Shown here: positions 50,210 to 59,557 of the stretch, in pieces
Position numbering within the stretch: position 1 is the stretch's first letter
How the letters are laid out: the number at the start of each line of letters is the position of its first letter
Assembly: GCA_030537895.1 (NCBI GenBank)
Contig: JAUNVA010000003.1
Span: forward strand, 45,605 to 109,604
DNA: 64,000 nucleotides
Origin: Bowdeniella nasicola
GTDB taxonomy: Bacteria > Actinomycetota > Actinomycetes > Actinomycetales > Actinomycetaceae
Direction: 5' to 3'
The notes under the pieces: model-generated
Database searches by the model: none
What the model saw: only the letters and a program-made list of their open reading frames with translations
Told to the model about the DNA's origin: nothing
Made by a program: the position numbers and the translations under genes

Positions 50210-50277
50210 AGTCCTCCCTCCCTTGTTGAGCCCCCATCACGGGCTTGACATCACGATGGTAAGGGATAACCCCTCTG

Positions 50278-50295
50278 GTGGTACATCTGTACCAC
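50278..50295. promoter_or_regulatory. 18-base palindromic operator candidate
   Basis: GTGGTACATCTGTACCAC has perfect 8-base arms around TC. TGGTACA/TGTACCA half-sites resemble operators of GntR-family repressors. It lies 69 bases before the transporter start and 11 bases after the uvrB stop, in the only place a transporter promoter could be. No regulator gene is adjacent. Confidence 0.55.
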
Positions 50296-50305
50296 AATGT
50301 CTGAG

Positions 50306-52399
50306 TTACGTAGCCGCGCGCATCTGACGCAGTTCCTTCTTCAGGTCTGCGATCTCATCGCGCAGGCGTGCCGCGAGCTCGAATTGCAGGTCCGCTGCAG
50401 CACTCCGCATCTGCTCGGATAGCTCCTCGATCAACTGCACCAGATCACGCTCCCCTTCGGGGAGCACGCGCTCCCGGGCGGCCACCGATGCGGCCTTCTT
50501 TGCCTTTGGGCTGGGACCGGAGCCCGCACCCCGGTAGCCGCCGGCCAGGAGCTCTTGGGTGTCGACTTCTTCGCGGGCGAGCATATCGGTGACGTCCGCG
50601 ATCTTCTTGCGCAGCGGCTGCGGGTCGATCCCATGCTCGGTGTTATAGGCGATCTGCTTGGCGCGCCGGCGCTCGGTCTCGTCGATGGCGATGCGCATCG
50701 CTTCGGTGATCTGGTCTGCGTACATGTGGACCTCGCCCGTGACGTTGCGGGCGGCACGCCCGATCGTCTGAATGAGCGATTTAGAGGAGCGCAAGAAGCC
50801 TTCCTTGTCGGCGTCGAGGATCGCCACGAGGCTCACTTCCGGCAGGTCAAGGCCTTCGCGCAGCAGGTTAATGCCGACGAGGACGTCAAACTGGCCGAGC
50901 CGCAGCTCGCGCAGCAGCTCGACGCGGCGCAGCGTGTCAACGTCTGAATGCAGATACTGTACCCGCACCCCCTTATCCAGGAGGTAGTCGGTGAGGTCCT
51001 CGGCCATCTTCTTCGTCAGGGTGGTCACGAGGACGCGTTCGTCACGATCGACGCGCGTATTGATCTCGGCTAGCAGGTCGTCGATTTGGCCCGTCGTTGG
51101 TTTCACCACAACCTTCGGATCGACGAGGCCTGTGGGGCGGATGATTTGCTCGACGACGCCGTCCGCTTGGCCGAGCTCGTAATCACCCGGCGTGGCAGAC
51201 ATGTAGACGGTCTGTCCGATCCTCTCCAGGAACTCGTCCCAGCGCAGGGGTCGGTTATCGAGGGCCGAGGGCAGGCGAAAGCCGTGCTCGACCAGCGTGC
51301 GTTTACGGGAAGCATCGCCCTCGTGCATCGCACCGATCTGGGGCACGGTCACATGGGACTCATCGATCACAAGGAGGAAATCTTCCGGGAAGTAGTCGAG
51401 CAACGTGTGCGGCGCCGTACCCGGGCCTCGTCCATCGATGTGGCGCGAATAGTTCTCAATGCCCGCACAGGTCCCAACGGTGCGCATCATCTCGAGATCG
51501 TAGGTGGTGCGCATCCGAAGACGCTGGGCCTCCAAGAGCTTGCCCTGACCCTCGAGTTCGGCGAGCCGGTGGCGCAGCTCATCTTCGATGTCTCGCATGG
51601 CACGCTCCATGCGCTCCGGGCCGGCCACGTAGTGGGACGCAGGAAAAAGGAAGACCTGCTCGCGTTCCTCGAGAACCTCCCCCGTGACCGGGTGCAGGGT
51701 CGCGAGGGCGTCGATCTCGTCACCGAACATCTCGATGCGGATCGCGAGCTCCTCGTAGACGGGGATGATCTCGATCGTGTCCCCGCGTACGCGGAACGTC
51801 CCACGCGTGAACGCCAGATCATTGCGCGTGTACTGCATCTGGACGAACTGCCGAAGCATCTGGTCCCGGTCAATCTCCATACCCACGTGTAGCGGCACCA
51901 TTCGGTCCACATACTCCTGGGGTGTGCCCAGCCCATAGATGCAGGAAACGGAGGCCACGACCACGACGTCGCGTCGGGTCAGTAGCGAGTTCGTGGCCGA
52001 GTGCCGCAGGCGCTCGACCTCGTCGTTGATGGAGGAATCCTTCTCGATGTAGGTGTCCGTCTGTGGGACGTAGGCTTCGGGCTGGTAGTAGTCGTAGTAG
52101 GAGACGAAATACTCGACGGCGTTGTGTGGCATGAGTTCGCGCAGCTCCGCGGCAAACTGGGCGGCCAGCGTTTTGTTTGGTGCCATGACGAGGGTCGGAC
52201 GCTGTACCTGTTCGATCAGCCAGGCCGCCGTCGCCGACTTTCCCGTACCCGTCGCGCCGAGCAGGACGATGTCCTTTTCTCCCGCGTTCAGGCGTTCGGT
52301 CAATTCCGCAATCGCCGTCGGTTGATCACCGGAGGGAGAGAACTCCGAGACGACCTGCAGGGTACCGGAAGCCCGGTCGATATCGGTACGTGGGCGCAT
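50306..52399 (-). CDS. uvrB: Excinuclease ABC subunit B
   Basis: Helicase-like damage-verification subunit. The 697-residue product has Walker A GATGTGKS, the beta-hairpin region [19 protein letters not shown], the C-terminal helicase half, and a UVR motif at the end ([29 protein letters not shown]) that contacts UvrC. TAGGCT lies 6 bases before its ATG with no ribosome site, suggesting a leaderless message. Confidence 0.98.
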   Translation of the reverse strand: MRPRTDIDRASGTLQVVSEFSPSGDQPTAIAELTERLNAGEKDIVLLGATGTGKSATAAWLIEQVQRPTLVMAPNKTLAAQFAAELRELMPHNAVEYFVSYYDYYQPEAYVPQTDTYIEKDSSINDEVERLRHSATNSLLTRRDVVVVASVSCIYGLGTPQEYVDRMVPLHVGMEIDRDQMLRQFVQMQYTRNDLAFTRGTFRVRGDTIEIIPVYEELAIRIEMFGDEIDALATLHPVTGEVLEEREQVFLFPASHYVAGPERMERAMRDIEDELRHRLAELEGQGKLLEAQRLRMRTTYDLEMMRTVGTCAGIENYSRHIDGRGPGTAPHTLLDYFPEDFLLVIDESHVTVPQIGAMHEGDASRKRTLVEHGFRLPSALDNRPLRWDEFLERIGQTVYMSATPGDYELGQADGVVEQIIRPTGLVDPKVVVKPTTGQIDDLLAEINTRVDRDERVLVTTLTKKMAEDLTDYLLDKGVRVQYLHSDVDTLRRVELLRELRLGQFDVLVGINLLREGLDLPEVSLVAILDADKEGFLRSSKSLIQTIGRAARNVTGEVHMYADQITEAMRIAIDETERRRAKQIAYNTEHGIDPQPLRKKIADVTDMLAREEVDTQELLAGGYRGAGSGPSPKAKKAASVAARERVLPEGERDLVQLIEELSEQMRSAAADLQFELAARLRDEIADLKKELRQMRAAT

Positions 52400-52405
52400 A
52401 CGCCC

Positions 52406-52411
52406 AGCCTA
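52406..52411 (-). promoter_or_regulatory. -10 of a leaderless uvrB promoter
   Basis: TAGGCT on the minus strand ends 6 bases before the uvrB ATG (spacer GGGCGT), so transcription would start at the ATG. The -35 is not clear. Confidence 0.5.
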
Positions 52412-52449
52412 GTTGCGACCCCCGACGCAATCATGTCGAGAACAGCTGT

Positions 52450-53466
52450 CTAGGCTTCGGACGTCGGGCCGATGCGGGGCGCCTCCCGGCGGGCGTGTTT
52501 GCGCGAGACATAGAGGGAGGCGAATGTCGTGACCGCGAGCACCACGACGATGATGCCGAGCGAGACGAGGATGGGGATCTCGGGCACGCCGGCTAGCGGC
52601 TCACCGCCGTTGATGAAGGAGAGGGTGTTCGTGTGGAGCGCCTCCATGATGAGCTTCACACCGATGAACGCGAGGATCGCCGCGAGGCCGTAGGGCAGGT
52701 AGATCAGCCGGTCCAACAGGCCCCCGAGCAGGAAGTAGAGCTGGCGCAACCCCATCAGGGCGAACAGGTTGGTGGAGAACACGATGAACGGGTCCTGCGT
52801 GAGGCCGAAGATCGCGGGGATGGAGTCGAGTGCGAACATAAGGTCGGTCGAGCCGAGTGCCATGATCACGATGATGAGCGGGGTCCACAGACGCTTGCCC
52901 TCGACGACCGTCCGCAGCTTCATGCCGTCGTATTCTGTGTGGATCGGCAAGAAGCGCCGCATCAGCATCACGAGGCGGTTCTCTTCATAGTCCTCATCCT
53001 CGCCGTGTGAGCGGATGAGGGAGATCGCAGTCCACAAAAGGAAGGCACCGAAGATGAAGAACACCCAGGAGAAGCGTTCGATGATACTCGCGCCGATGAG
53101 GATCATGATGCCGCGCAGCACGAGCGCAATGATGATCCCAATCATCAGGACTTCCTGCTGCCGGTTCGGCGGTACGTTGAAGCGCGCCAGAATGATGACG
53201 AAGATGAACAGGTTATCGATACTGAGCGAGTATTCGGTGAGCCACCCGGCATAGAACTCGGTGGCGAGTTGCGTATTGGCGACGAGTGCCAGCACGCCAC
53301 CGAAGATGATCGCCGCCATCACGTAAAACCCCACCCAGATCGAACATTCGCGCATCGTCGGGATGTGGGGGCGCCGCACCACCCACAACAGGTCGAGGAC
53401 GATGACCGTCAGGATGACGGACATCGAGACGATCTCAAAGAGTGGCGTGAGGTGAGCGGATCCCAC
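52450..53466 (-). CDS. TerC-family integral membrane protein
   Basis: A 338-residue membrane protein with about nine hydrophobic helices. The TerC motifs EYSLSIDNLFIFVIIL and GSTDLMFALDSIPAIFG carry the conserved membrane aspartates. TerC/Alx-type proteins are linked to manganese export and metal loading of exported enzymes. I chose GTG 53464-53466 with GGAAGGG 6 bases before, rather than the ATG at 53613. A probable Mn2+ riboswitch precedes it. Confidence 0.9.
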   Translation of the reverse strand: MGSAHLTPLFEIVSMSVILTVIVLDLLWVVRRPHIPTMRECSIWVGFYVMAAIIFGGVLALVANTQLATEFYAGWLTEYSLSIDNLFIFVIILARFNVPPNRQQEVLMIGIIIALVLRGIMILIGASIIERFSWVFFIFGAFLLWTAISLIRSHGEDEDYEENRLVMLMRRFLPIHTEYDGMKLRTVVEGKRLWTPLIIVIMALGSTDLMFALDSIPAIFGLTQDPFIVFSTNLFALMGLRQLYFLLGGLLDRLIYLPYGLAAILAFIGVKLIMEALHTNTLSFINGGEPLAGVPEIPILVSLGIIVVVLAVTTFASLYVSRKHARREAPRIGPTSEA

Positions 53467-53498
53467 GTGGTCCCTTCCGTTGGGGATGACAAAGGCCG

Positions 53499-53590
53499 TG
53501 AGGTCTCTTCCACCGCGCGCGGTTACGGCCCCGAGCGCTCGTCGTCGTGCGCCGTGATGACGGGTTCCGTTCGTGGGAATACTCCCCTCA
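53499..53590 (-). promoter_or_regulatory. yybP-ykoY (Mn2+) riboswitch ahead of terC
   Basis: On the minus strand the element opens with TGAGG GGAGTA, close to the conserved GGGGAGUAGC, and closes with GAGACCTCA, matching the conserved AGACCU. The ends pair as P1 (TGAGG with CCTCA). An inner CCCGTCATCACGG resembles the GUCGUCA block. TerC-family genes are classic targets, and the predicted transcript start coincides with the first P1 base. Assigned by eye without a covariance model. Confidence 0.7.
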
Positions 53591-53596
53591 GCGGGA

Positions 53597-53602
53597 ACTA
53601 TA
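53597..53602 (-). promoter_or_regulatory. -10 of the terC promoter
   Basis: TATAGT on the minus strand, the best single -10 hexamer here, ends 6 bases before the riboswitch P1. No TTGACA-like -35 is seen 16-18 bases upstream. Confidence 0.6.
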
Positions 53603-53682
53603 CCGCGTGGCACGGGGCGGGTCGCGGCGAGCTGTGGACGGCGTGTCCGCAGCCGGGTCGGCGTGCGCCTGAGGCGCCTCGG

Positions 53683-54309
53683 TTAGCCGCCCATCAACTC
53701 CGCAAGGAGGGCGTCGGTCGCTCGGAGCAGTTCCGCGAGGGGGACGGAGGCGTCCAGCACGTGTGTGGCGTAAGCGCACCGCTGCGCCGCGCTCGCCTGG
53801 GTCGCGATTCGGGCGCGCGCCTCGGCTTCATCAAGTCCGCGATGCTCAACCAGACGCCTCACGCGCACGTCCTCGGGTGCCTCGACTGTCACGACGGCGT
53901 CGAAGTTTCCGCCGCCTCCACCTTCCGCATAGAGGGGAATCTCGTGAGCGACGAGGCCGCGGCCCGGTCCGTCTGTGGGCCAGACGGCGGCAGCCTCGCG
54001 CCGAGCTGCGGCCTCGCGGATCGCGGGGTGGGTGATCGCCTCGAGGTGGTCGCGCTCGCGGGGATCGGCGAAGACGATGCGTGCCAGGGCGGCGCGATTC
54101 AACCCCCGCGACCCAACGACGTCGGGCCAGACGGCTGCAATCTGGTCAAGCGCTCGACTGCCGGGGGCCACAACGTCCCGGGCAAGCTGATCGTAGTCGA
54201 TCACGACGGCGCCCAGGTCTGCCCAGCGCCGCCCGACGGTGGACTTCCCGGCGCCCATCCCGCCGGTGAGGACCACGCGCGAGTGCCTACCGCATTCCTG
54301 TGCAGACAT
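53683..54309 (-). CDS. coaE: Dephospho-CoA kinase
   Basis: Last step of coenzyme A synthesis. The 208-residue P-loop kinase has VVLTGGMGAGKSTVG, IDYDQLARDVVAPGS and ITHPAIREA. I start at ATG 54307-54309 (MSAQECGRHSR); the longer form from 54363 overlaps the upstream gene. Kinase domain only, without the C-terminal GrpB-like extension seen in some actinobacteria. Confidence 0.94.
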   Translation of the reverse strand: MSAQECGRHSRVVLTGGMGAGKSTVGRRWADLGAVVIDYDQLARDVVAPGSRALDQIAAVWPDVVGSRGLNRAALARIVFADPRERDHLEAITHPAIREAAARREAAAVWPTDGPGRGLVAHEIPLYAEGGGGGNFDAVVTVEAPEDVRVRRLVEHRGLDEAEARARIATQASAAQRCAYATHVLDASVPLAELLRATDALLAELMGG

Positions 54310-54316
54310 CGCAGAC

Positions 54317-55111
54317 CTAGTCGGGCAGCGGCGCGTGATGGTCGTAGCCCGCGAGTCCGTCACGCCAGTAGCCGGTCACCTTCAGCTGGGCGGGCGCACA
54401 GATAGTGCGCAGGTGGCGGCGCAGCGCCGCGAGCATCATGGCCTCGCCGCCGCACCACACGTAGCAGGTATCCTCCACCTCGCGCACGGCCAGGCACGCA
54501 CGGATCAGTTCATCGGCATGCGCGTGCCAGGTGACCGCGCAACGTTCGGCTCCCGCAACGGAGTGAAGGTAGCGATGCTCCCCCTCCTGCCCGAGTAGGT
54601 GGGCCCGCACCGGGAGGTCACTCATCTCAATCCAGCGAGCGACCGAGGGTAGCGCCGCCTCATCGGCAAATAGCAAAAGCGATTCGGCACCGTTCGGCAC
54701 GGGCTGGGACCCTCGCGGGCCCATGATCACAACCTCCTGGCCGGGCTCAGCTGCGCGGGCCCAGCGGGTGGCGGGGCCCGGGTCCTCGTGATCGAAGAAC
54801 TCGATCGCGAGCCGGCCGGCGTTCTGGTCGTAGGTGCGCGGCGTGTAGTCGCGCACAGTCGCCTCAAAGGGCCGTTGAAGGCTTCCGTCGACGATCGTCG
54901 GTTCCGGGATGGAGCCATCCTGGTCCGGAACGATGAGCTTCAGGTGATCGTGGGGGCCGAGCGACTCGAAGTCGCGCAACGCGTCGCCTTCAAAGGTCAC
55001 GCGGATCATGTTCTCGCTCATGCGCTGCACGTGAGACACCCTGATGCGGCGAGCGCGCAGATCACGTCGGATGCGCTCCCGACTGATGGGGCTTGCGGTC
55101 GGATCGGACAT
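54317..55111 (-). CDS. Siderophore-interacting flavoprotein (ViuB-like)
   Basis: A 264-residue ferric-siderophore reductase-like protein. The FAD-binding half has VRDYTPRTYD, the pyridine-nucleotide half has LLLFADEAALPSVARWIE, and the end has KVTGYWRDG. It would release iron from ferric siderophores in the cytoplasm. No siderophore uptake genes are adjacent. A DtxR-like iron box overlaps its predicted promoter. coaE follows after 7 bases. Confidence 0.9.
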   Translation of the reverse strand: MSDPTASPISRERIRRDLRARRIRVSHVQRMSENMIRVTFEGDALRDFESLGPHDHLKLIVPDQDGSIPEPTIVDGSLQRPFEATVRDYTPRTYDQNAGRLAIEFFDHEDPGPATRWARAAEPGQEVVIMGPRGSQPVPNGAESLLLFADEAALPSVARWIEMSDLPVRAHLLGQEGEHRYLHSVAGAERCAVTWHAHADELIRACLAVREVEDTCYVWCGGEAMMLAALRRHLRTICAPAQLKVTGYWRDGLAGYDHHAPLPD

Positions 55112-55143
55112 TGCCCTCCCCCTCGTGTGAACGGCTCAACTCA

Positions 55144-55156
55144 GGCCAGTCTAACC
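55144..55156 (-). promoter_or_regulatory. DtxR/IdeR-like iron box before the siderophore-interacting gene
   Basis: GGTTAGACTGGCC on the minus strand matches 10 of 13 core positions of the DtxR/IdeR consensus (GGTTAGSCTAACC). It contains TAGACT, a plausible -10, about 40 bases before the start codon. Iron-dependent repression is expected for this gene family. The match is imperfect in the outer positions. Confidence 0.4.
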
Positions 55157-55204
55157 ACCCCGATTGGCCGGGCCCGTGAGGACGTCCCACCGTAAGGGGA
55201 TAGT

Positions 55205-55236
55205 GAACGGCCCGCCGCGGGTGCGGCGGGCCGTTC
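55205..55236 (-). terminator. Terminator of rpsA
   Basis: A perfect 14-bp inverted repeat (GAACGGCCCGCCGC with GCGGCGGGCCGTTC, 4-base loop) begins 12 bases after the rpsA stop. It is followed by ACTATCCCCTT on the minus strand. Confidence 0.8.
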
Positions 55237-55248
55237 GACAAGATGAGG

Positions 55249-56724
55249 CTAGTTTCCGGTCAGCTTCTCACGCAGCGCAGCGAGCGCCTCGTCCGAGGCG
55301 AGCGTACCGCCACCATCCTCGCTCAGCGCCGGGGCCGCAGAATAGGACGCCGGAGCCGGCACCGAGGTGTCGCCCTGGGCGGACGCCTCGGCGTCCTCCT
55401 CGATAGCGCGCGCCACCTGCGCCTTGTGGGCCTCCCAACGGGCCTGGGCCTGCGCGTACTGCGCTTCCCATTCCTCGCGCTGGACCTCGTAGCCCTCGAG
55501 CCACTCGTTGGTCTCCGGATCGAAGCCCTCGGGGTACTTGTAGTTACCCTGCTCGTCGTATTCGGCGGCCATGCCGTACAGCGACGGATCGAAGTCGTCG
55601 GAGTTCGGGTCCACGCCCTCGTTCGCCTGCTTGAGGGAGAGCGAGATGCGACGACGCTCGAGGTCGATATCAATGACCTTGACGAACAGCTCGTCGCCTA
55701 CCTTGGCGACCTGCTCGGGGACCTCCACGTGGCGGACTGCCAGCTCGGAGATGTGCACGAGGCCCTCGATGCCGTCCTCGACGCGCACGAAGGCGCCGAA
55801 CGGCACGAGCTTCGTGACCTTGCCGGGCACGACCTGGCCGATCGCGTGGGTCCGCGCGAAGGCGCGCCACGGATCTTCCTGGGTGGCCTTCAGCGACAGG
55901 GAGACGCGCTCGCGATCCATGTCGACGTCGAGCACCTCCACCGTGACTTCCTGGCCGACCTCGACGATCTCGTTCGGGTGATCGATGTGCTTCCAGGACA
56001 GTTCGGACACGTGCACGAGGCCGTCCACACCGCCGAGGTCCACGAAGGCGCCAAAGTTGACGATGGAGGAGACAATGCCGGTGCGCACCTGGCCCTTCTG
56101 CAGGGTCTGCAGGAAGTGGGAGCGCACCTCGGACTGGGTCTGCTCGAGCCACGCGCGGCGCGAAAGCACCACGTTGTTGCGGTTCTTGTCCAGTTCGATG
56201 ATCTTCGCCTCGAGCTCGCGCCCAATGTAGGGCTGCAGGTCGCGCACGCGGCGCATCTCAACGAGGGAGGCGGGCAGGAAGCCGCGCAGGCCGATATCGA
56301 GGATCAGGCCGCCCTTGACGACCTCGATGACGGTGCCGGTGACAACGCCGTCTTCTTCCTTGATCTTCTCGATGGTGCCCCAGGCGCGCTCGTACTGAGC
56401 GCGCTTCTTGGACAGCAGGAGACGGCCTTCCTTGTCTTCCTTCTGGAGAACGAGAGCCTCGATCTGGTCACCGACCTCGACGACCTCATCCGGGTCGATG
56501 TCGTGCTTGATCGAGAGTTCGCGGGAGAGGATGACACCTTCGGTCTTGTAGCCGATGTCGAGGAGAACCTCGTCGCGGTCGACCTTGACGACAGTGCCTT
56601 CGACGATATCCCCGTCGTTGAAGTACTTGATGGTCTTATCGATTTCGGAGAGGAGTTCCTCTTCCGAACCGATGTCATTGACTGCGACCTGGGGGGTCGA
56701 AGGGTTCGTGGGAGTGGTGGTCAT
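55249..56724 (-). CDS. rpsA: 30S ribosomal protein S1
   Basis: A 491-residue S1 with four S1/OB domains (starting near GDIVEGTVVKVDRDE, GVVTGTVIEVVKGG, GQVRTGIVSSIVNFGAFVD and GQVVPGKVTKLVPFGAFVR) and an Ala/Glu-rich tail. Four domains is the usual actinobacterial form. I start at ATG 56722-56724 (MTTTPTNPS). It has its own promoter and terminator. Confidence 0.97.
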   Translation of the reverse strand: MTTTPTNPSTPQVAVNDIGSEEELLSEIDKTIKYFNDGDIVEGTVVKVDRDEVLLDIGYKTEGVILSRELSIKHDIDPDEVVEVGDQIEALVLQKEDKEGRLLLSKKRAQYERAWGTIEKIKEEDGVVTGTVIEVVKGGLILDIGLRGFLPASLVEMRRVRDLQPYIGRELEAKIIELDKNRNNVVLSRRAWLEQTQSEVRSHFLQTLQKGQVRTGIVSSIVNFGAFVDLGGVDGLVHVSELSWKHIDHPNEIVEVGQEVTVEVLDVDMDRERVSLSLKATQEDPWRAFARTHAIGQVVPGKVTKLVPFGAFVRVEDGIEGLVHISELAVRHVEVPEQVAKVGDELFVKVIDIDLERRRISLSLKQANEGVDPNSDDFDPSLYGMAAEYDEQGNYKYPEGFDPETNEWLEGYEVQREEWEAQYAQAQARWEAHKAQVARAIEEDAEASAQGDTSVPAPASYSAAPALSEDGGGTLASDEALAALREKLTGN

Positions 56725-56798
56725 TGAGTGATGACTCCGATACGGACATTGGTAGACGGATATGGACATGTAGAGCGACGCACAGGTCGCCGTAGGCG

Positions 56799-56828
56799 AG
56801 TCTACTCACGTCCGTAAACGATAGGCAA
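56799..56828 (-). promoter_or_regulatory. rpsA promoter
   Basis: TTGCCT (56823-56828) and TAGACT (56799-56804) on the minus strand are 18 bases apart. The predicted leader of about 70 bases contains an imperfect direct repeat, ATGTCCATATC and ATGTCCGTATC, 20 bases apart. Confidence 0.55.
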
Positions 56829-56899
56829 CCATGGCGCGAAGGGAAATGTGCGTGAGATCCGCGACCCCGTTTCGCGCGTGACGCCCACCTTCCAGCGCC

Positions 56900-59557
56900 C
56901 TAGTGTGCGGCCTCGCGCCAGGAGGTGCCCCGGCCGACCGAGACCTCCAGCGGAACTCGCAGTTCGGCAGCCTTCGCCATCTTGTCGCGTACGATCGCCT
57001 CCACTTGGTCGACCTCACCAGGCGCGACCTCCACGACGAGTTCGTCGTGGACCTGAAGCAGGAGGCGCGAACGGAGATTGTTGGCCTTCAAGGCCCGGTG
57101 CACGGAGATCATCGCGACCTTGATGATGTCCGCAGCACTGCCCTGGATGGGGGCATTCAAGGCAGCCCGCTCGGCCATCTCCCGACGCTGCCGGTTGTCG
57201 GAGGACAGGTCCGGCAGATAGCGCCGGCGCCCCTGCATGGTCTCCGTATATCCCCGCTTGCGAGCCTGCTCGACGACGCTCTCCAGGTAGGTACGCACCC
57301 CACCGAAGCGGGAGAAGTAGTCCTCCATCAGATCCTTGGCTTCACCCACATCAATGGACAGCTGCCGCGAGAGCCCGAAAGCTGAGAGCCCGTAGGCCAG
57401 CCCGTAGCTCATCGCCTTCACCTTGGAACGCATCTGGGGGCTCACCTCGGTGATCGGCACGTCGAAGACGCGCGAGCCCACATAGTTGTGCAGATCCTCC
57501 CCCGCCCGGAAGGCCTCGATGAGGCTCTCATCGCGCGAGAGGTGGGCCATGATCCGCATTTCGATCTGCGAGTAGTCGGCGGTGAGCAGGCACTCGTAGG
57601 TGTCGGCGCAGACAAATGCCTCGCGGATCCGTAGCCCGTCCTCAGTACGGGCTGGAATGTTCTGCAGGTTCGGATCGGTGGAGGACAGGCGCCCCGTAGC
57701 GGCCACCGTTTGTTGGAAGGTGGTGTGAATACGTCCGTCATCGGCGATGGCGGAGCGCAGCGTCTCGACGATCTGCTTGAGTTTGATCCGGTCGCGGTGC
57801 GTGAGCAGGGCCGCGAGGAAGGGGTGGTGCGTCTTCGCGTACAGACTCGCGAGAGCCTCGGCGTCCGTGGTGTAGCCCGTTTTCGTGCGTTTCGTCTTGG
57901 GCATACCGAGGTCCTCGAAAAGGACCCGCTGCAGCTGTTTGGGACTGGACAGGTTGATCTCTTCACCGTCAATCGCCGCGTAGGCATCCTCCGCGGCGGC
58001 GTCGACGGCGGCGCCGAGCTCCTCCGAGAGGGCAGCGAACCGGTCACGGTCGACCGCGATTCCCGCGTCTTCCATCTCGATCAGCACCCGCTGGACAGGA
58101 AGCTCAAGGCTGGTCATGAGACCCACCGCGCCGTGTTCCTCGAGGATTGGAGTGAGGTGTTCTTCCAGGGTGGCGACGGCGCCAGCCTGCTCGGCAAGCC
58201 AGGCGACGTCCGCGTCCTCCTCGAGGTCGAGCGCCAGCTGACCGGAGGTGTCTGCGGCGGTATCCAGCTCACGCTGCAGGTAGCGTTGGGCGAGATCCGC
58301 GAGGGTGCGTCGCCGCTGATCCGGGTGGATGAGGTAGGCGGCGATATCGGTGTCGAACACGAGGGAATTCAGGGTGAAGCCCCATTCAGCGAGCGTGTGA
58401 GTGAGGCGCTTTGCGTCGTGGGCTACCTTGGGATGATCCCCCGCCAGGAAGGCCCCCAGGAGGGCCTCCTCTTCGGGCGGTAGCTCGGCGAGGTCCAGCA
58501 CTATCGCGTGCGTCGTGGTGGCGAGTGCGAGCCGGCGCGTGCCCGTGTCGACGTCGTGGTGAGCGAGTGCGAGCCGGCCCTCACCATGCGCACCGAGGAA
58601 CGCTTGGAGGTCCCCGTCCTCGGCCCACTGACTCACCGACAGGACAGGGCGGGGTTCCTGGTCCGCCTCTCCCTCGCCCGTGAGCGGCCAGGAGGAAAGG
58701 ATCCGCTCGCGCAGTGTGTTGAATTCGAGTGCGTCGCACACGTCATGCACCGCGGCGGGATCGATCTCCTCGAGTGCGAGATCGGCCAGCGTGACAGGGA
58801 GGGGAAGATCGGTCACCAGGCGGTTGAGCTTCCGATTGCGCAGCACGTCAGAAAGCTGATCCCTGAAGTTCTGGCCCGCCTTGCCGGGCGCCTCATCGGC
58901 GCGACTAATGAGGGAGTCCAGGCCATCGAAACGCGCAAGCCACTTTGCGGCCGTCTTTTCCCCTACCCCGACGACGCCGCGCAGATTGTCCGAGGATTCG
59001 CCGACGAGAGCCGCGAGTTCCGGGTAGCGCTCGGGCGTCACCCCATACTTTGCTTCGACAGCCTGGGGCGTGTAGCGCGTCATCGTGGAGACGCCCCTCG
59101 TCGGATAGATGACGGTCGTTCTCGCCGTCACGAGCTGGAGCGTGTCGCGGTCTCCCGAACAGATGAGCACCTCATCAAAGCCGTCGGCTTCCGCGTCGGT
59201 GGCCAGGGTCGCGACGATATCGTCCGCCTCGTAGTCCTCCTTTTCCACGTAGCGGACCTTGAGCGCGTCGAGCAGCTCCTTGATCAGCGGGATCTGCGGT
59301 TTAAACTCGGGCGGTGTGGCATCCCGCGTTCCCTTGTATTGCGGGTATTCCCGCGTCCGGAATGTTTCGCGCCCCACATCGAAAGCGACGGCGATGTGGG
59401 TCGGCTCCTCCTGGTCGAGCAGCTTGGTGAGCATCATGACGAAGCCGTGCACGGCGTTCGTGAACTGGCCGGTCGACGTGGCAAAGTTGTCTACCGGAAG
59501 GGCGTAAAACGCGCGGAAGGCCAACGAGTGGCCGTCGATGAGGAGAAGTCGCTTCAT
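56900..59557 (-). CDS. polA: DNA polymerase I
   Basis: Repair and Okazaki-fragment polymerase. The 885-residue product starts MKRLLLIDGHSLAFRAFYALP, with a 5'-nuclease domain (EADDIVATLA, GVVGVGEKTAAKW). A middle 3'-5' exonuclease-like domain lacks clear catalytic acids, as in other actinobacteria. The polymerase domain has DPNLQNIPAR, ADYSQIEMRI and LLQVHDELVVE. The ATG overlaps the divergent thioesterase ATG; upstream in-frame codons to 59692 lie in that gene. Confidence 0.97.
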   Translation of the reverse strand: MKRLLLIDGHSLAFRAFYALPVDNFATSTGQFTNAVHGFVMMLTKLLDQEEPTHIAVAFDVGRETFRTREYPQYKGTRDATPPEFKPQIPLIKELLDALKVRYVEKEDYEADDIVATLATDAEADGFDEVLICSGDRDTLQLVTARTTVIYPTRGVSTMTRYTPQAVEAKYGVTPERYPELAALVGESSDNLRGVVGVGEKTAAKWLARFDGLDSLISRADEAPGKAGQNFRDQLSDVLRNRKLNRLVTDLPLPVTLADLALEEIDPAAVHDVCDALEFNTLRERILSSWPLTGEGEADQEPRPVLSVSQWAEDGDLQAFLGAHGEGRLALAHHDVDTGTRRLALATTTHAIVLDLAELPPEEEALLGAFLAGDHPKVAHDAKRLTHTLAEWGFTLNSLVFDTDIAAYLIHPDQRRRTLADLAQRYLQRELDTAADTSGQLALDLEEDADVAWLAEQAGAVATLEEHLTPILEEHGAVGLMTSLELPVQRVLIEMEDAGIAVDRDRFAALSEELGAAVDAAAEDAYAAIDGEEINLSSPKQLQRVLFEDLGMPKTKRTKTGYTTDAEALASLYAKTHHPFLAALLTHRDRIKLKQIVETLRSAIADDGRIHTTFQQTVAATGRLSSTDPNLQNIPARTEDGLRIREAFVCADTYECLLTADYSQIEMRIMAHLSRDESLIEAFRAGEDLHNYVGSRVFDVPITEVSPQMRSKVKAMSYGLAYGLSAFGLSRQLSIDVGEAKDLMEDYFSRFGGVRTYLESVVEQARKRGYTETMQGRRRYLPDLSSDNRQRREMAERAALNAPIQGSAADIIKVAMISVHRALKANNLRSRLLLQVHDELVVEVAPGEVDQVEAIVRDKMAKAAELRVPLEVSVGRGTSWREAAH

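Noticed and set aside
52436-52453. LexA box candidate before uvrB (GAACAGCTGTCT)
   Set aside because: Only one half-site is good; the second half has two or more mismatches, and it lies partly in terC.
58516-58582. Repeated GCGAGTGCGAGCCGG inside polA
   Set aside because: The two copies encode similar beta-strand segments (RLALA) of the exonuclease-like domain. Likely chance or local duplication within a coding region.
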